NCBI GenBank assembly: GCA_035711805.1
Contig: DASTBV010000100.1
Location: 1 to 64,000 of the forward strand
DNA: 64,000 nt
Origin: Gp6-AA40 sp035711805
GTDB lineage: Bacteria; Acidobacteriota; Vicinamibacteria; Vicinamibacterales; UBA2999
Reading direction: 5' to 3'
The notes under the pieces were generated by a model, which was not told where the DNA came from, made no database searches, and saw only the letters and a program-made list of their open reading frames with translations. The first letter of the stretch is position 1. Every line of letters begins with the position of its first letter. Both the position numbers and the translations under genes were made by a program. Shown piece after piece: positions 47,905-55,269 of the stretch.

Positions 47905-48780
47905 ATGTCGTTCAGGTGGTTCGTCCCTGTCCTGGTTGTTCTGAGCCTCTGCGCGGCCGGCGTCCGCGCGCAGGAACAGTTCACCCTGCTCGCCACCGTC
48001 CTCGACCCGGAGAAAGGCACTCCGGTCGAATCGCTGACGCCAGCGGACGTCCGCGTCACCGAAGACGGCCAGCCGGCCAAGGTTACGAAAGTGGACGCCG
48101 TCGTCCGTCAGGTCAAAGTCCAGATCCTCATCGACAACGGCGTCGGCATCGGCTCGAACCTGGCCGAGTTCCGCAGCGGTGTGCGCAACCTGCTCAGTAG
48201 CCTGCCGCCGGACGTCGAAACGACGGTGGTGACGACATCGCCCCAGGGGCGCTTTCTCGTGCGGGCGACCAAGAACCGCGACGAGCTGCTCAAGGGCGTT
48301 GACCGCCTCGCGCCCGACTCCGCAACGGGACGATTCACCGAGTCGCTCAGCGAAGCGATCGAGCGGGCCAACAAGGAGAAGGACACCTTCACGGTCATCA
48401 TCTGCGCCGCCACGACGAGCGGCGACGGCCAGGTTATGGCCGCCCACATGCAGCGCGTCATCAACGCGCTGGGCGGCCGCCCGATCATCGTTCATGTGCT
48501 GATGTACTCAGGCGAACGATCGGCGACCGGGGGCGACGCGCAGATCGATCTCGGGCAGCGCGTCACGAAGATGACCGGCGGGCGCTACGAGAACATCAAC
48601 AACATGACCCGCTACGTGACCCTGCTTCCGGAGCTCGGCGCCGATGTCGCCAAACAGGCGACGGGCAACACGCGGCAGTTCCGGATTACGGCACAGCGGC
48701 CGGACGGCAAGAAGGGCGAGTTCGGCAAGCTGGCAATGAGCTCCGGGCCGCGCGCCGTGACGAGCGTAAGGCTGGAATAG
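47905..48780 (+). CDS. VWA-like secreted protein (acidobacterial VWFA-related)
   Basis: 291 residues with a signal peptide (MSFRWFVPVLVVLS, cut near GVRAQE). The mature part starts FTLLATVLDPEKGTPVESLTPADVRVTEDG, typical of the VWFA-related acidobacterial proteins (TIGR03436-like). The von Willebrand A fold runs from about residue 70: VQILIDNGVGIGSNLAEFRSGV, then FTESLSEAIERANKEKDTFTVIIC and RPIIVHVLMYSGE. The metal site is degenerate: DNGVG replaces the usual DxSxS. A GGGAT heptamer array begins 3 nt after the stop codon. Confidence 0.8.
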   Translation: MSFRWFVPVLVVLSLCAAGVRAQEQFTLLATVLDPEKGTPVESLTPADVRVTEDGQPAKVTKVDAVVRQVKVQILIDNGVGIGSNLAEFRSGVRNLLSSLPPDVETTVVTTSPQGRFLVRATKNRDELLKGVDRLAPDSATGRFTESLSEAIERANKEKDTFTVIICAATTSGDGQVMAAHMQRVINALGGRPIIVHVLMYSGERSATGGDAQIDLGQRVTKMTGGRYENINNMTRYVTLLPELGADVAKQATGNTRQFRITAQRPDGKKGEFGKLAMSSGPRAVTSVRLE

Positions 48781-48783
48781 GAA

Positions 48784-48846
48784 CAGGGATCAGGGATCAG
48801 GGATCGGGGATCAGGGATCGGGGATTAGGGATCGGGGATTAGGGAT
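48784..48846. repeat. Nine tandem heptamers (C/T)(A/G)GGGAT
   Basis: Nine perfect 7-nt units occur in a row (CAGGGAT x4, CGGGGAT x3, TAGGGAT x2 in mixed order), then a partial CAGG. Each supplies a GGG run 4 nt from the next, so the plus strand has strong G-quadruplex potential. It lies between the VWA gene and the sugar dehydrogenase gene. Confidence 0.9.
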
Positions 48847-48891
48847 CAGGCGGCAAGGCTCGGACGTCTGATAGCTGGAAGGAGCAGGCGT

Positions 48892-50085
48892 ATGTTTCGA
48901 GTGATCAGCAGGCTGGCCGCGGTTGCCCTCGTCGTCGCGGGGACGGCCACGCTGTCCGGTAACACCATGTTCACCTCCGCCGTGCACGACTACCGCGTCG
49001 TCACCGTGGTGGACGGCCTGGTGCAACCCTGGTCGATCGCCTTTCTGCCAGGCGGCCCCTCGACTGGGCTCGGGGCCGGTGACATGCTGATCACCGAGCG
49101 CCCAGGCCGCTTGCGCATCGTCAGGAACGGCAAGCTCCTGCCGCAGGCGGTCGACGGTGTGCCCAAGGTATTCCATTCCTCCCAGGGCGGCCTGCTCGAG
49201 GTGATGCCGCATCCGAACTTCGCATCGAATCGTCTTCTCTATCTGACGTACTCGAAGCCGGGGGCGACCGACGCACAGGCGACGACCACACTCATTCGCG
49301 GGCGCTTTGAAAACGACCGCCTGACGAACGTGCAGCAGCTCTTCGAGGCTGTCGCGCAGGGACGCAATCACTTCAGCGGCAAGATTGCCTTCGACGGCAA
49401 GGGCTACCTGTTCCTGTCGGCCGGCGATCGGCAGGCGCCGCCGGAAGGCAACCTCGAGGCGCATCCGGCGCAGAACGTCGCGAACCATCAGGGCAAAATC
49501 ATCCGGCTGCACGACGACGGGCGCGTGCCGGCGGACAATCCGCTGTCGAAGCAGGCGGGGGCACGGCCGGAGATCTGGAGCTACGGTCACCGCAACGTGC
49601 AGGGCCTGGCGATCCACCCGACCACGGGCGAACTGTGGGCCAACGAACATGGACCGCAGGGCGGCGACGAGTTGAATCGCGTCCAGCCGGGCCAGAACTA
49701 CGGCTGGCCGGTGATCGGCTACGGCGTCAACTACAACACCGGCGCCGCCATCCATGCCGGGACGCACCGCGACGGGATGCAGCAGCCGGTCAACATCTGG
49801 GTGCCGTCGATCGGCATCTCCGGGCTGATGATCTACACCGGCGATCGATTCCCGAAGTGGCGCGGCAATATTTTCGTCGGCGGCATGGCGGCGCAGCAGC
49901 TCTCGCGCCTCACCGTCGAGGGATCGCGCGTCGTCAGTCAGGAACTGCTGGTGCAGCGGATGGGCCGGATCCGTGACGTACGGCAGGGCCCCGATGGCTA
50001 CATCTACCTGGTCACCGACGACCGCGATGGCAAACCGACTCCGGTGTACCGCATGGAGCCGGTCGAGCGGGCGCCGATCAAATAA
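48892..50085 (+). CDS. PQQ-dependent sugar dehydrogenase (GSDH family)
   Basis: 397 residues with a signal peptide (MFRVISRLAAVALVVAG). Family blocks are complete: VVTVVDGLVQPWSIAFLPGG, MLITERPGRLRIVRNG, GLLEVMPHPNF, NHFSGKIAFDGKGYLFLSAGDR, NHQGKIIRLHDDGRVPADNP, WSYGHRNVQGLAIHP, ANEHGPQGGDELNRV and DVRQGPDGYIYLVTDD. His in NHFSGK is the usual catalytic-base position. It would oxidise aldose sugars in the periplasm using PQQ and calcium. A repeat-derived loop GGPSTGLGAGDM interrupts the usual FLPDGxMLVTER stretch. GGAGCAGG precedes the ATG. Its C-terminus matches the fragment at 1-388. Confidence 0.94.
   Translation: MFRVISRLAAVALVVAGTATLSGNTMFTSAVHDYRVVTVVDGLVQPWSIAFLPGGPSTGLGAGDMLITERPGRLRIVRNGKLLPQAVDGVPKVFHSSQGGLLEVMPHPNFASNRLLYLTYSKPGATDAQATTTLIRGRFENDRLTNVQQLFEAVAQGRNHFSGKIAFDGKGYLFLSAGDRQAPPEGNLEAHPAQNVANHQGKIIRLHDDGRVPADNPLSKQAGARPEIWSYGHRNVQGLAIHPTTGELWANEHGPQGGDELNRVQPGQNYGWPVIGYGVNYNTGAAIHAGTHRDGMQQPVNIWVPSIGISGLMIYTGDRFPKWRGNIFVGGMAAQQLSRLTVEGSRVVSQELLVQRMGRIRDVRQGPDGYIYLVTDDRDGKPTPVYRMEPVERAPIK
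49054..49077. repeat. GC palindrome inside the sugar dehydrogenase gene
   Basis: GGCCCC and GGGGCC arms flank TCGACTGGGCTC. The sequence encodes GPSTGLGAG. It is of the CCCCTCGA...TCGGGG type also seen at 39725-39744. Confidence 0.65.
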
Positions 50086-50088
50086 ACC

Positions 50089-50178
50089 GTTCGAATCGTT
50101 CGAATCGTTCGAATCGTTCGAGTCGTTCGAGTCGTTCGAGTCGTTCGAGTCGTTCGAGTCGTTCGAGTCGTTCGAGTC
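50089..50178 (+). repeat. 9-bp tandem array GTTCGA(A/G)TC x10
   Basis: Exactly ten 9-nt units: three GTTCGAATC, then seven GTTCGAGTC. It fills the space between the sugar dehydrogenase stop codon (50085) and the DUF1801 stop codon (50181). Confidence 0.95.
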
Positions 50179-50180
50179 GT

Positions 50181-50543
50181 TCAGCGGGTCGCGCGAACCT
50201 CCGCCGCTCTCGCCTTGATCAGCCGCTTGACCAGCGCCACTGGCAACGGCTGGTCGAGCGGAAACTGAATCGTCCCCTTCGACGTCTTGTAGCCCTTCAG
50301 ACTGGCGGCGTACGCGCGCCTGATTCGATCGCCCATCGGATACAGGCTGGTGTGCTCCCGGAACGCCGCGTAATAGACGAACACTTTCCCGTCCAACCGG
50401 AAACCGGGAATCCGATAGGAAAAGGTTTCGACTGCCGACGGGGCGATAGATTTGACGATCGCGCGCATCTCCTTCATCCGCCGGCGTGACGGCGGCGGCA
50501 GCGCGGCGAAATACTCGCGAACCAGCTCTGCGGGAGTTGCCAT
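50181..50543 (-). CDS. DUF1801 (YdhG-like) protein between inverted arrays
   Basis: 120 residues, cytoplasmic. MATPAELVREYFAALPPPSRRRMKEMRAIV, ETFSYRIPGFRLDGKVFVYYAAFREHTSLYP and TIQFPLDQPLPVALVKRLIKAR match the DUF1801 frataxin-like fold, which has been suggested to bind iron or small ligands. The gene is framed on both sides by 90-nt arrays of the same 9-bp unit in opposite orientation: one ends 2 nt after its stop codon and the other starts 21 nt before its ATG. A GGAG lies before the start. A second, different DUF1801 gene lies at 58129. Confidence 0.88.
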   Translation of the reverse strand: MATPAELVREYFAALPPPSRRRMKEMRAIVKSIAPSAVETFSYRIPGFRLDGKVFVYYAAFREHTSLYPMGDRIRRAYAASLKGYKTSKGTIQFPLDQPLPVALVKRLIKARAAEVRATR

Positions 50544-50564
50544 TGCGCAGCTCCTTGTTGCGAC

Positions 50565-50654
50565 GATTCGAACGAACCGAACGACTCGAACGACTCGAAC
50601 GACTCGAACGACTCGAACGACTCGAACGACTCGAACGACTCGAACGACTCGAAC
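50565..50654 (-). repeat. 9-bp tandem array, inverted copy (GACTCGAAC x8 plus two variants)
   Basis: Exactly ten 9-nt units: GATTCGAAC, GAACCGAAC, then eight GACTCGAAC, the reverse complement of the 50089 array. It fills the gap between the DUF1801 start codon and the PH-domain stop codon (50657). Confidence 0.95.
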
Positions 50655-50656
50655 GA

Positions 50657-51097
50657 TTAAGACGTCGACAGACTCTGAATACTGCGGCGGAACTCGAGCG
50701 GGTTGGCGATGTTGTGGAACGTTTCGCGCACGCCGCCGGTGCCGGTCAGCGTGATCGTGCCGAAGTTGAAGATGCGTCCGGTGAGGCTCTGGTCGACGGA
50801 GATCGCTTCCACCTGCCGAATCAGCAACTCGAGCGTGCGCCGCTGAATGAGACCGACCTTGATGATCACGCGCTTGCTCGTGACGCCGAACTCCGACGTG
50901 GTGCGTTCCAGCCAGGGCGGCACTGCCATCAACAGGCCCACCCCACCGATGATCGCCCCAACCATCGGCTGTAAGACGGTCAGCACGACCAGGCCGACGA
51001 CGACCACCGCGATCGCCTTGAGAAACACGATCCAGTGCAGACGCGCACGCTGGACCACAGCCTCACCGGGCAACAGATTCGCTTCGATGTATCCCAT
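50657..51097 (-). CDS. PH domain-containing (bPH2) membrane protein
   Basis: 146 residues. The start is the ATG at 51097, which overlaps the DUF6159 stop codon (TAATG). MGYIEANLLPGEAVVQRARLHW is followed by two membrane segments (residues about 25-70: FLKAIAVVVVGLVVLTVL, AIIGGVGLLMAVP). A bacterial PH domain follows: EFGVTSKRVIIKVGLIQRRTLELLIRQVEAI, FNFGTITLTGTGG, ETFHNIANP. Such proteins are membrane associated with unknown ligands. It is co-transcribed with DUF6159. Confidence 0.9.
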   Translation of the reverse strand: MGYIEANLLPGEAVVQRARLHWIVFLKAIAVVVVGLVVLTVLQPMVGAIIGGVGLLMAVPPWLERTTSEFGVTSKRVIIKVGLIQRRTLELLIRQVEAISVDQSLTGRIFNFGTITLTGTGGVRETFHNIANPLEFRRSIQSLSTS

Positions 51098-51945
51098 TAC
51101 TGCTTCCTGTGGAGATTGAGCGTCACGTGGTTGGTCCCTTCCTTCGAAACGAACGACTGCTGCAGAAATTCGCCGCTGAATCCGGCCGGCACCCATCCTT
51201 CAGTCGCGTAACGGAAGAGCGTGGCGAGATAGACGCCCTGCAGCGTCGAGAAGAACACCGTCAGCGCGATCGCACCGGCCACGAACAGCCCAATCCCCGC
51301 CGGGCGTCCGGCGAACAGGGCCACCGCGGCCGCAATCGCCATCAACGCCACCCACATGACGAGCGCGGCGAGACCGACGGTCACTGGGACCGCGATGCTC
51401 TCGCCCCACGTCTCCTTGAAGACGCTCACGGATCGAGTGAACGAATCGCGAATCGATCGCTCCTCCAGCACGAGCACCGGCACGATGAAGAACGTCGCCA
51501 GCGACCACGCGATGCCGAGCACCCTCGTGAGCAGTTGGCCGAGAAAACCGGCCTTGTCGTGGATCGCGCGGATGACAGTGCCGACCGTCGCGGCAACGAG
51601 CGCCCACGCGACGATCGACCCGATTCGCCGTCCGGCAGCCGACAACGCCGATCCCACAGTCGGATCACCACCGCGCATCCGCTCGGTCGCACCAGCGACT
51701 ACGGCTGCCTGGAAGAAGATGCCGACCGTATAGACGACGACGAACAGCAGAAAGAGGGGGGCGTAGGTGTCGAAGCCGCCAGCCCGCACAACTGACGGCG
51801 TCAGACCGAAGCCGAAAGCGAAGCTCAGGGCCACGCTGATATTGATGACACCCGCGATTAACGGCAACACCATCAGCTCCTTGTCGTGCAGGAGAATCCG
51901 GTACGACTGCGTGACGATGTCGAAGCTTCGGCTGAGACGTTCCAT
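51097..51945 (-). CDS. DUF6159 family membrane protein
   Basis: 282 residues with about six membrane segments. The opening MERLSRSFDIVTQSYRILLHDKELMVLPLIAG is the usual one for DUF6159, and a central SLATFFIVPVLVLEERSIRDSFTRSVSVFKETWGE block is also family-like. Function unknown; many members sit beside PH-domain or stomatin-type genes, as here. A GGGAG precedes the ATG. A GTCCGCC-type repeat lies just upstream. Confidence 0.88.
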   Translation of the reverse strand: MERLSRSFDIVTQSYRILLHDKELMVLPLIAGVINISVALSFAFGFGLTPSVVRAGGFDTYAPLFLLFVVVYTVGIFFQAAVVAGATERMRGGDPTVGSALSAAGRRIGSIVAWALVAATVGTVIRAIHDKAGFLGQLLTRVLGIAWSLATFFIVPVLVLEERSIRDSFTRSVSVFKETWGESIAVPVTVGLAALVMWVALMAIAAAVALFAGRPAGIGLFVAGAIALTVFFSTLQGVYLATLFRYATEGWVPAGFSGEFLQQSFVSKEGTNHVTLNLHRKQ

Positions 51946-51968
51946 CGCGCTCCCCAGACATCCGGCGG

Positions 51969-51992
51969 GTCCGCCTGAAGGCGGACACTACG
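51969..51992 (-). repeat. GTCCGCC-type palindromic repeat, GAAG centre
   Basis: GTCCGCCTGAAGGCGGAC then ACTACG, between the DUF6159 start and the CPBP stop codon. Confidence 0.9.
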
Positions 51993-52005
51993 ACGGTGGG
52001 CGGTA

Positions 52006-52851
52006 TTATGCCTGCGCCGCAAGCCGCAGACGACGGACGGCTCGATACCCGGCAACCGTCAGGCCCGTGAGCATGGCCAGCGACGCAATCGCGACTAGAA
52101 AGCCTCCGTCCACGCCTGTTTCGCGAATCAGCGCCGGTGGCGATGACGACAGCTGCCATTCGGGACGGCCCGTCATCCAGAGTCGCCCGAGCGACCAGAT
52201 GTCGCCGCCAACATGAAGGACGAGCGAAGGCAGGATGGAGTTCGCCGCCCACGTCAGCCCGCCGTATACCGCCGCGACGGCGATGTAATACGGCAGCATC
52301 ACCAGGACGCTGTCCGGATGATTCGGGAAGTGCAGCAGCCCGAACATCGTACCGTTGACGAGAATCGCCAGCGGCAGGCCGTAGCGCTCTTCGATCGGCG
52401 TCTGCATGTAGCCGCGAAAGGCTGCTTCCTCCGTCACCCCCGCAACCACGGACGCCATCGTCAACAGCACGAGCATCGTAACGGCCGGCATGCCTGCGGG
52501 CGTAGGAATCTGCGCTGATTGCGGGAGCGGCACCAGCCGCGCCATGACGGTAATCAGGGCGAAGAGCGCGCCGAAGCCGACCAGACCAGCAACGAGCGCC
52601 ACCGGCCAGAGATCGCCGGAGAGCGCGTTCGCCCGAAGGTCGTGACGACGTGTGGCCGCGTGTTCCGGCGATCCCCAGTCGCCGCGGATGAATGTCCAGT
52701 AGCCCCAGAGATACGCGGCCATCGGCAACGCAGCCCACGGCACGCTCACGCCGACGCGCAGGTTCAACGGCGCCAGCATGAACCCCCACGGCAGGCTGCC
52801 CGCGAAGAGGACCGCGACACCGACCATCACCGCAGTGACGATCGTCGTCAC
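52006..52851 (-). CDS. CPBP intramembrane metalloprotease
   Basis: 281 residues from a GTG, with about eight membrane segments. The CAAX/CPBP (Abi) motifs are complete: GVTEEAAFRGYMQ (EExxxR), FGLLHFPNH (second motif with His) and SLVLHVGGDI (third motif, His and Asp). Family members cleave in the membrane or process prenylated or peptide substrates, and some protect against bacteriocins. No peptide gene is beside it. The gene ends at the repeat before DUF6159 and is followed upstream by the amidase gene on the same strand. Confidence 0.93.
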   Translation of the reverse strand: MTTIVTAVMVGVAVLFAGSLPWGFMLAPLNLRVGVSVPWAALPMAAYLWGYWTFIRGDWGSPEHAATRRHDLRANALSGDLWPVALVAGLVGFGALFALITVMARLVPLPQSAQIPTPAGMPAVTMLVLLTMASVVAGVTEEAAFRGYMQTPIEERYGLPLAILVNGTMFGLLHFPNHPDSVLVMLPYYIAVAAVYGGLTWAANSILPSLVLHVGGDIWSLGRLWMTGRPEWQLSSSPPALIRETGVDGGFLVAIASLAMLTGLTVAGYRAVRRLRLAAQA

Positions 52852-52932
52852 AGGGCCTGCAGCAGTGCGAGCGCAAGTGCGGCGCGATCATGTCCGGCCG
52901 GCGGCGCTACGGCGGTCAGGCCGAGGATCGCC

Positions 52933-54465
52933 TCAGATGATGGCAGGACGCCTCTTGCCGTGCTGCGTGGTCTGTTCGAAGACGTGCGCGAGCTGCAGAA
53001 CGCTCCATTCGTCGCGATGGCGGCCGACGATCTGCAGCCCGACCGGGAGTCCGGCCTTCGTAAAGCCTGCGGGCACGGAGATCGCCGGGTTCGACATGAA
53101 GCTCACATACCAGCACGAGCGCATCCAGTCGATGTAGGTAGTCATCGCCGTGCCGGCGATGCTCGTCGGATACGGGATGCTGACGTCGAAGGGCACGACT
53201 TGCGTGACGGGAAGGATGAAGTAGTCGTACTTCTCGAACAACTGACGGCTCTGGTCGTACATCTGCGTCTGGCGCGCGATCGCGCGGCCGACATCTGCGG
53301 CCGTGAGACGCTCGGCCTGGGCGACCTCGAACTTGATCGTGTCCTTCACCCATTCCGGCCGCTCGCGAACCAGCGCGGAGTTCTGCGCGTAGCTCGATGT
53401 GTATCGCAGCGTGGCAAACGCGTCCGCCACGCCCGTGAAGTCTGGTTCCGCTTCCTCGACAGCACACCCGAGCGCCTCGAACACGCGCCGTGTTGAATCG
53501 ACCACCGTACGGATCTCCGGTTCGAACGGAACCCCGCCGAGGCCCTTCCACCACGCCACGCGCACACCCTTGAAATCGCGGCCCAGCGGCGCACGGAAGC
53601 GGGCGCCGTCTTCCCCGTTCGTCAGCGGGCCACGCGAATCCGGGCCTGCGAGCGCGCTGAGAAACAGCGCCGCGTCCGCAACGGAGCGAGCCATCGGGCC
53701 CGACACCGACAGCGGCGACCAGCTATTGGTTTCGGTCGGGACTCGACCGGGCGACGGACGCAGACCCACGACGTTGCAGAACGCGGCAGGGTTCCGCAGC
53801 GAGCCGCCGACGTCCGTACCGTCGGCGATTGGGACCATCCCGCACGCCAGCGCGACCGCGGCACCGCCGCTGCTGCCACCACAGGTCCTGGTCAGGTCAT
53901 ACGGATTCAGGGTTGCCCCAAATACCTCGTTGAACGTCTGGGAGCCGGCGCCGAGCTCCGGCGTATTCGTCTTGCCGACGGTGATGGCGCCCGCCGCGCG
54001 CATGCGAGTCACGATCAGCGCGTCGCGGGTGGGAACGGTGTCGCGATAGAACCGCGAACCCCTGGTGGTCCTGATGCCGGCGGTATCGACGAGATCCTTG
54101 TGCGCGACCGGCAGGCCGTGCAGCGGACCGGGCGTGCCACCTTTCGCCACGAGGTCGTCCGCGCGCGCGGCGTCGGCCATCGCGCGATCGGCCACGAGGG
54201 TGACGATCGCGTTCACCTTCGGATTGACCCGTTCAATGCGAGCCAGGTGGGCGCTCATGACGTCGCGGGCGGACAGGTCCTTGCGGCGAACGCGCGCAGT
54301 CAACTCGATCGCGCTCAGGTCGCACAGCTCGTCGCGTCCGGCAGGGGACTGGCTCACACCGCTCCCCTGAGCGCTCGCTGCCGCCGGCAGGGCGTGCAGC
54401 GCGCCGGCGACTGCCGCAATGCCAATGCGCTGCCCGAACGTCCGGCGATCGATGCTGTCAGCCAT
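52933..54465 (-). CDS. Exported amidase (amidase signature family)
   Basis: 510 residues. MADSIDRRTFGQRIGIAAV is a twin-arginine type signal. The amidase-signature triad is present: Lys in LPVAHKDLVDTAGI, Ser in TCGGSSGGAAVALA, and the second Ser in DGTDVGGSLRNPAAF. It ends in AISVPAGFTKAGLPVGLQIVGRHRDEW, typical of the family. It would hydrolyse amides (GatA-like, fatty-acid amide or aryl amide) outside the cytoplasm; it is not GatA since no GatB/C is near. It is 81 nt from CPBP on the same strand. Confidence 0.94.
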   Translation of the reverse strand: MADSIDRRTFGQRIGIAAVAGALHALPAAASAQGSGVSQSPAGRDELCDLSAIELTARVRRKDLSARDVMSAHLARIERVNPKVNAIVTLVADRAMADAARADDLVAKGGTPGPLHGLPVAHKDLVDTAGIRTTRGSRFYRDTVPTRDALIVTRMRAAGAITVGKTNTPELGAGSQTFNEVFGATLNPYDLTRTCGGSSGGAAVALACGMVPIADGTDVGGSLRNPAAFCNVVGLRPSPGRVPTETNSWSPLSVSGPMARSVADAALFLSALAGPDSRGPLTNGEDGARFRAPLGRDFKGVRVAWWKGLGGVPFEPEIRTVVDSTRRVFEALGCAVEEAEPDFTGVADAFATLRYTSSYAQNSALVRERPEWVKDTIKFEVAQAERLTAADVGRAIARQTQMYDQSRQLFEKYDYFILPVTQVVPFDVSIPYPTSIAGTAMTTYIDWMRSCWYVSFMSNPAISVPAGFTKAGLPVGLQIVGRHRDEWSVLQLAHVFEQTTQHGKRRPAII

Positions 54466-54528
54466 TCACTGCCGCACTGAAGGCGTAGCTTCCGCCGCGA
54501 GGGGAAGTCTGAACCGACCACGACCACG

Positions 54529-55212
54529 TCACTCGACCCGTCGATAGACCCGCTCGTCGAGAGGGCTGCCGGAGACCGGCTGCACCTCGTCGCGGTACTG
54601 CTTCGTGTGAGCGGCCGCCGCATGGCGATCGAGCGCCTGCTGATCCGCCCACACTTCGACAACCGTGAAGTGGTTGGCGCGGGCGGTGTGCTGGGTGACG
54701 TCGAAGCGGAGACACCCCGGCTCGGCGCGGCTCGCCTCCGCCAGTTTTGTGAGCATCGAAGGGACGTCTACCTTCCCACCCCCGCCGATGTCGACGTGGC
54801 TGACGACGATGACGGCGTTGCGGCCGGCGGCGCCGCGCGGCGGCGCGACGCTCACGGTCCTGTACGGTCGCTGGTCGTAGCCACTCGTGCGAATCGATTG
54901 CAATGAGTCTTTCAGCGCCAGGATCGACGCGTTCGACTGGTGGACGTCGAGGGCCGCCTGGTCGCGCCACGTTTCGACGACGGCAAAGTGGCCGGGCCGG
55001 CCGATCTGCTCGAACATCTCGGCCGCTACAAAGCCTGCCTCTCGCCCCGATGCCTCCCGATACGCGTGAAACGCCTTTGCCGCGTGCGCCGCGCTGGACG
55101 GCGTCACTTCGAAATACGCGACGGCGTAGCGGGTTGCGTCGGCTGCCTGAGCCATCCCGACGGCCGACACGGATATAACGACGGCCAACGCGCGCAGTAG
55201 TTGGCGAATCAT
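54529..55212 (-). CDS. Secreted tandem ABM (antibiotic biosynthesis monooxygenase-like) protein
   Basis: 227 residues from the ATG at 55212, with a signal peptide (MIRQLLRALAVVISV, cut near AQAADA). Two ABM ferredoxin-like domains follow: YAVAYFEVTPSSAAHAAKAFHAYRE with HFAVVETWRDQAALDVHQ, and VIVVSHVDIGGGGKVDVPSMLTKL with HFTVVEVWADQQALDRHAAAAHT. Fused or exported ABM proteins are known, but the reaction is not assignable; the two-copy, exported form is less common. A longer start at 55245 is possible. It is divergent from the FAD oxidoreductase gene. Confidence 0.88.
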   Translation of the reverse strand: MIRQLLRALAVVISVSAVGMAQAADATRYAVAYFEVTPSSAAHAAKAFHAYREASGREAGFVAAEMFEQIGRPGHFAVVETWRDQAALDVHQSNASILALKDSLQSIRTSGYDQRPYRTVSVAPPRGAAGRNAVIVVSHVDIGGGGKVDVPSMLTKLAEASRAEPGCLRFDVTQHTARANHFTVVEVWADQQALDRHAAAAHTKQYRDEVQPVSGSPLDERVYRRVE

Positions 55213-55254
55213 CTGACTTCCATGAAACCGGCTGAATCCTAGCATGCGCCGGGC

Positions 55255-55260
55255 TATCCT
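55255..55260 (+). promoter_or_regulatory. -10-like TATCCT close to the FAD oxidoreductase start
   Basis: TATCCT lies 9 nt before the ATG at 55270, without a Shine-Dalgarno; near-leaderless. Confidence 0.3.
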
Positions 55261-55269
55261 CCGTCTGCG

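Noticed and set aside
49973..50218. Frame encoding FESFESFES repeats
   Set aside because: It is translation of the 9-bp array fused to a shifted frame of the sugar dehydrogenase; no start signal and no homology.
50089..50654. CRISPR array
   Set aside because: The units are 9 nt, contiguous and without spacers, and no cas gene is present.
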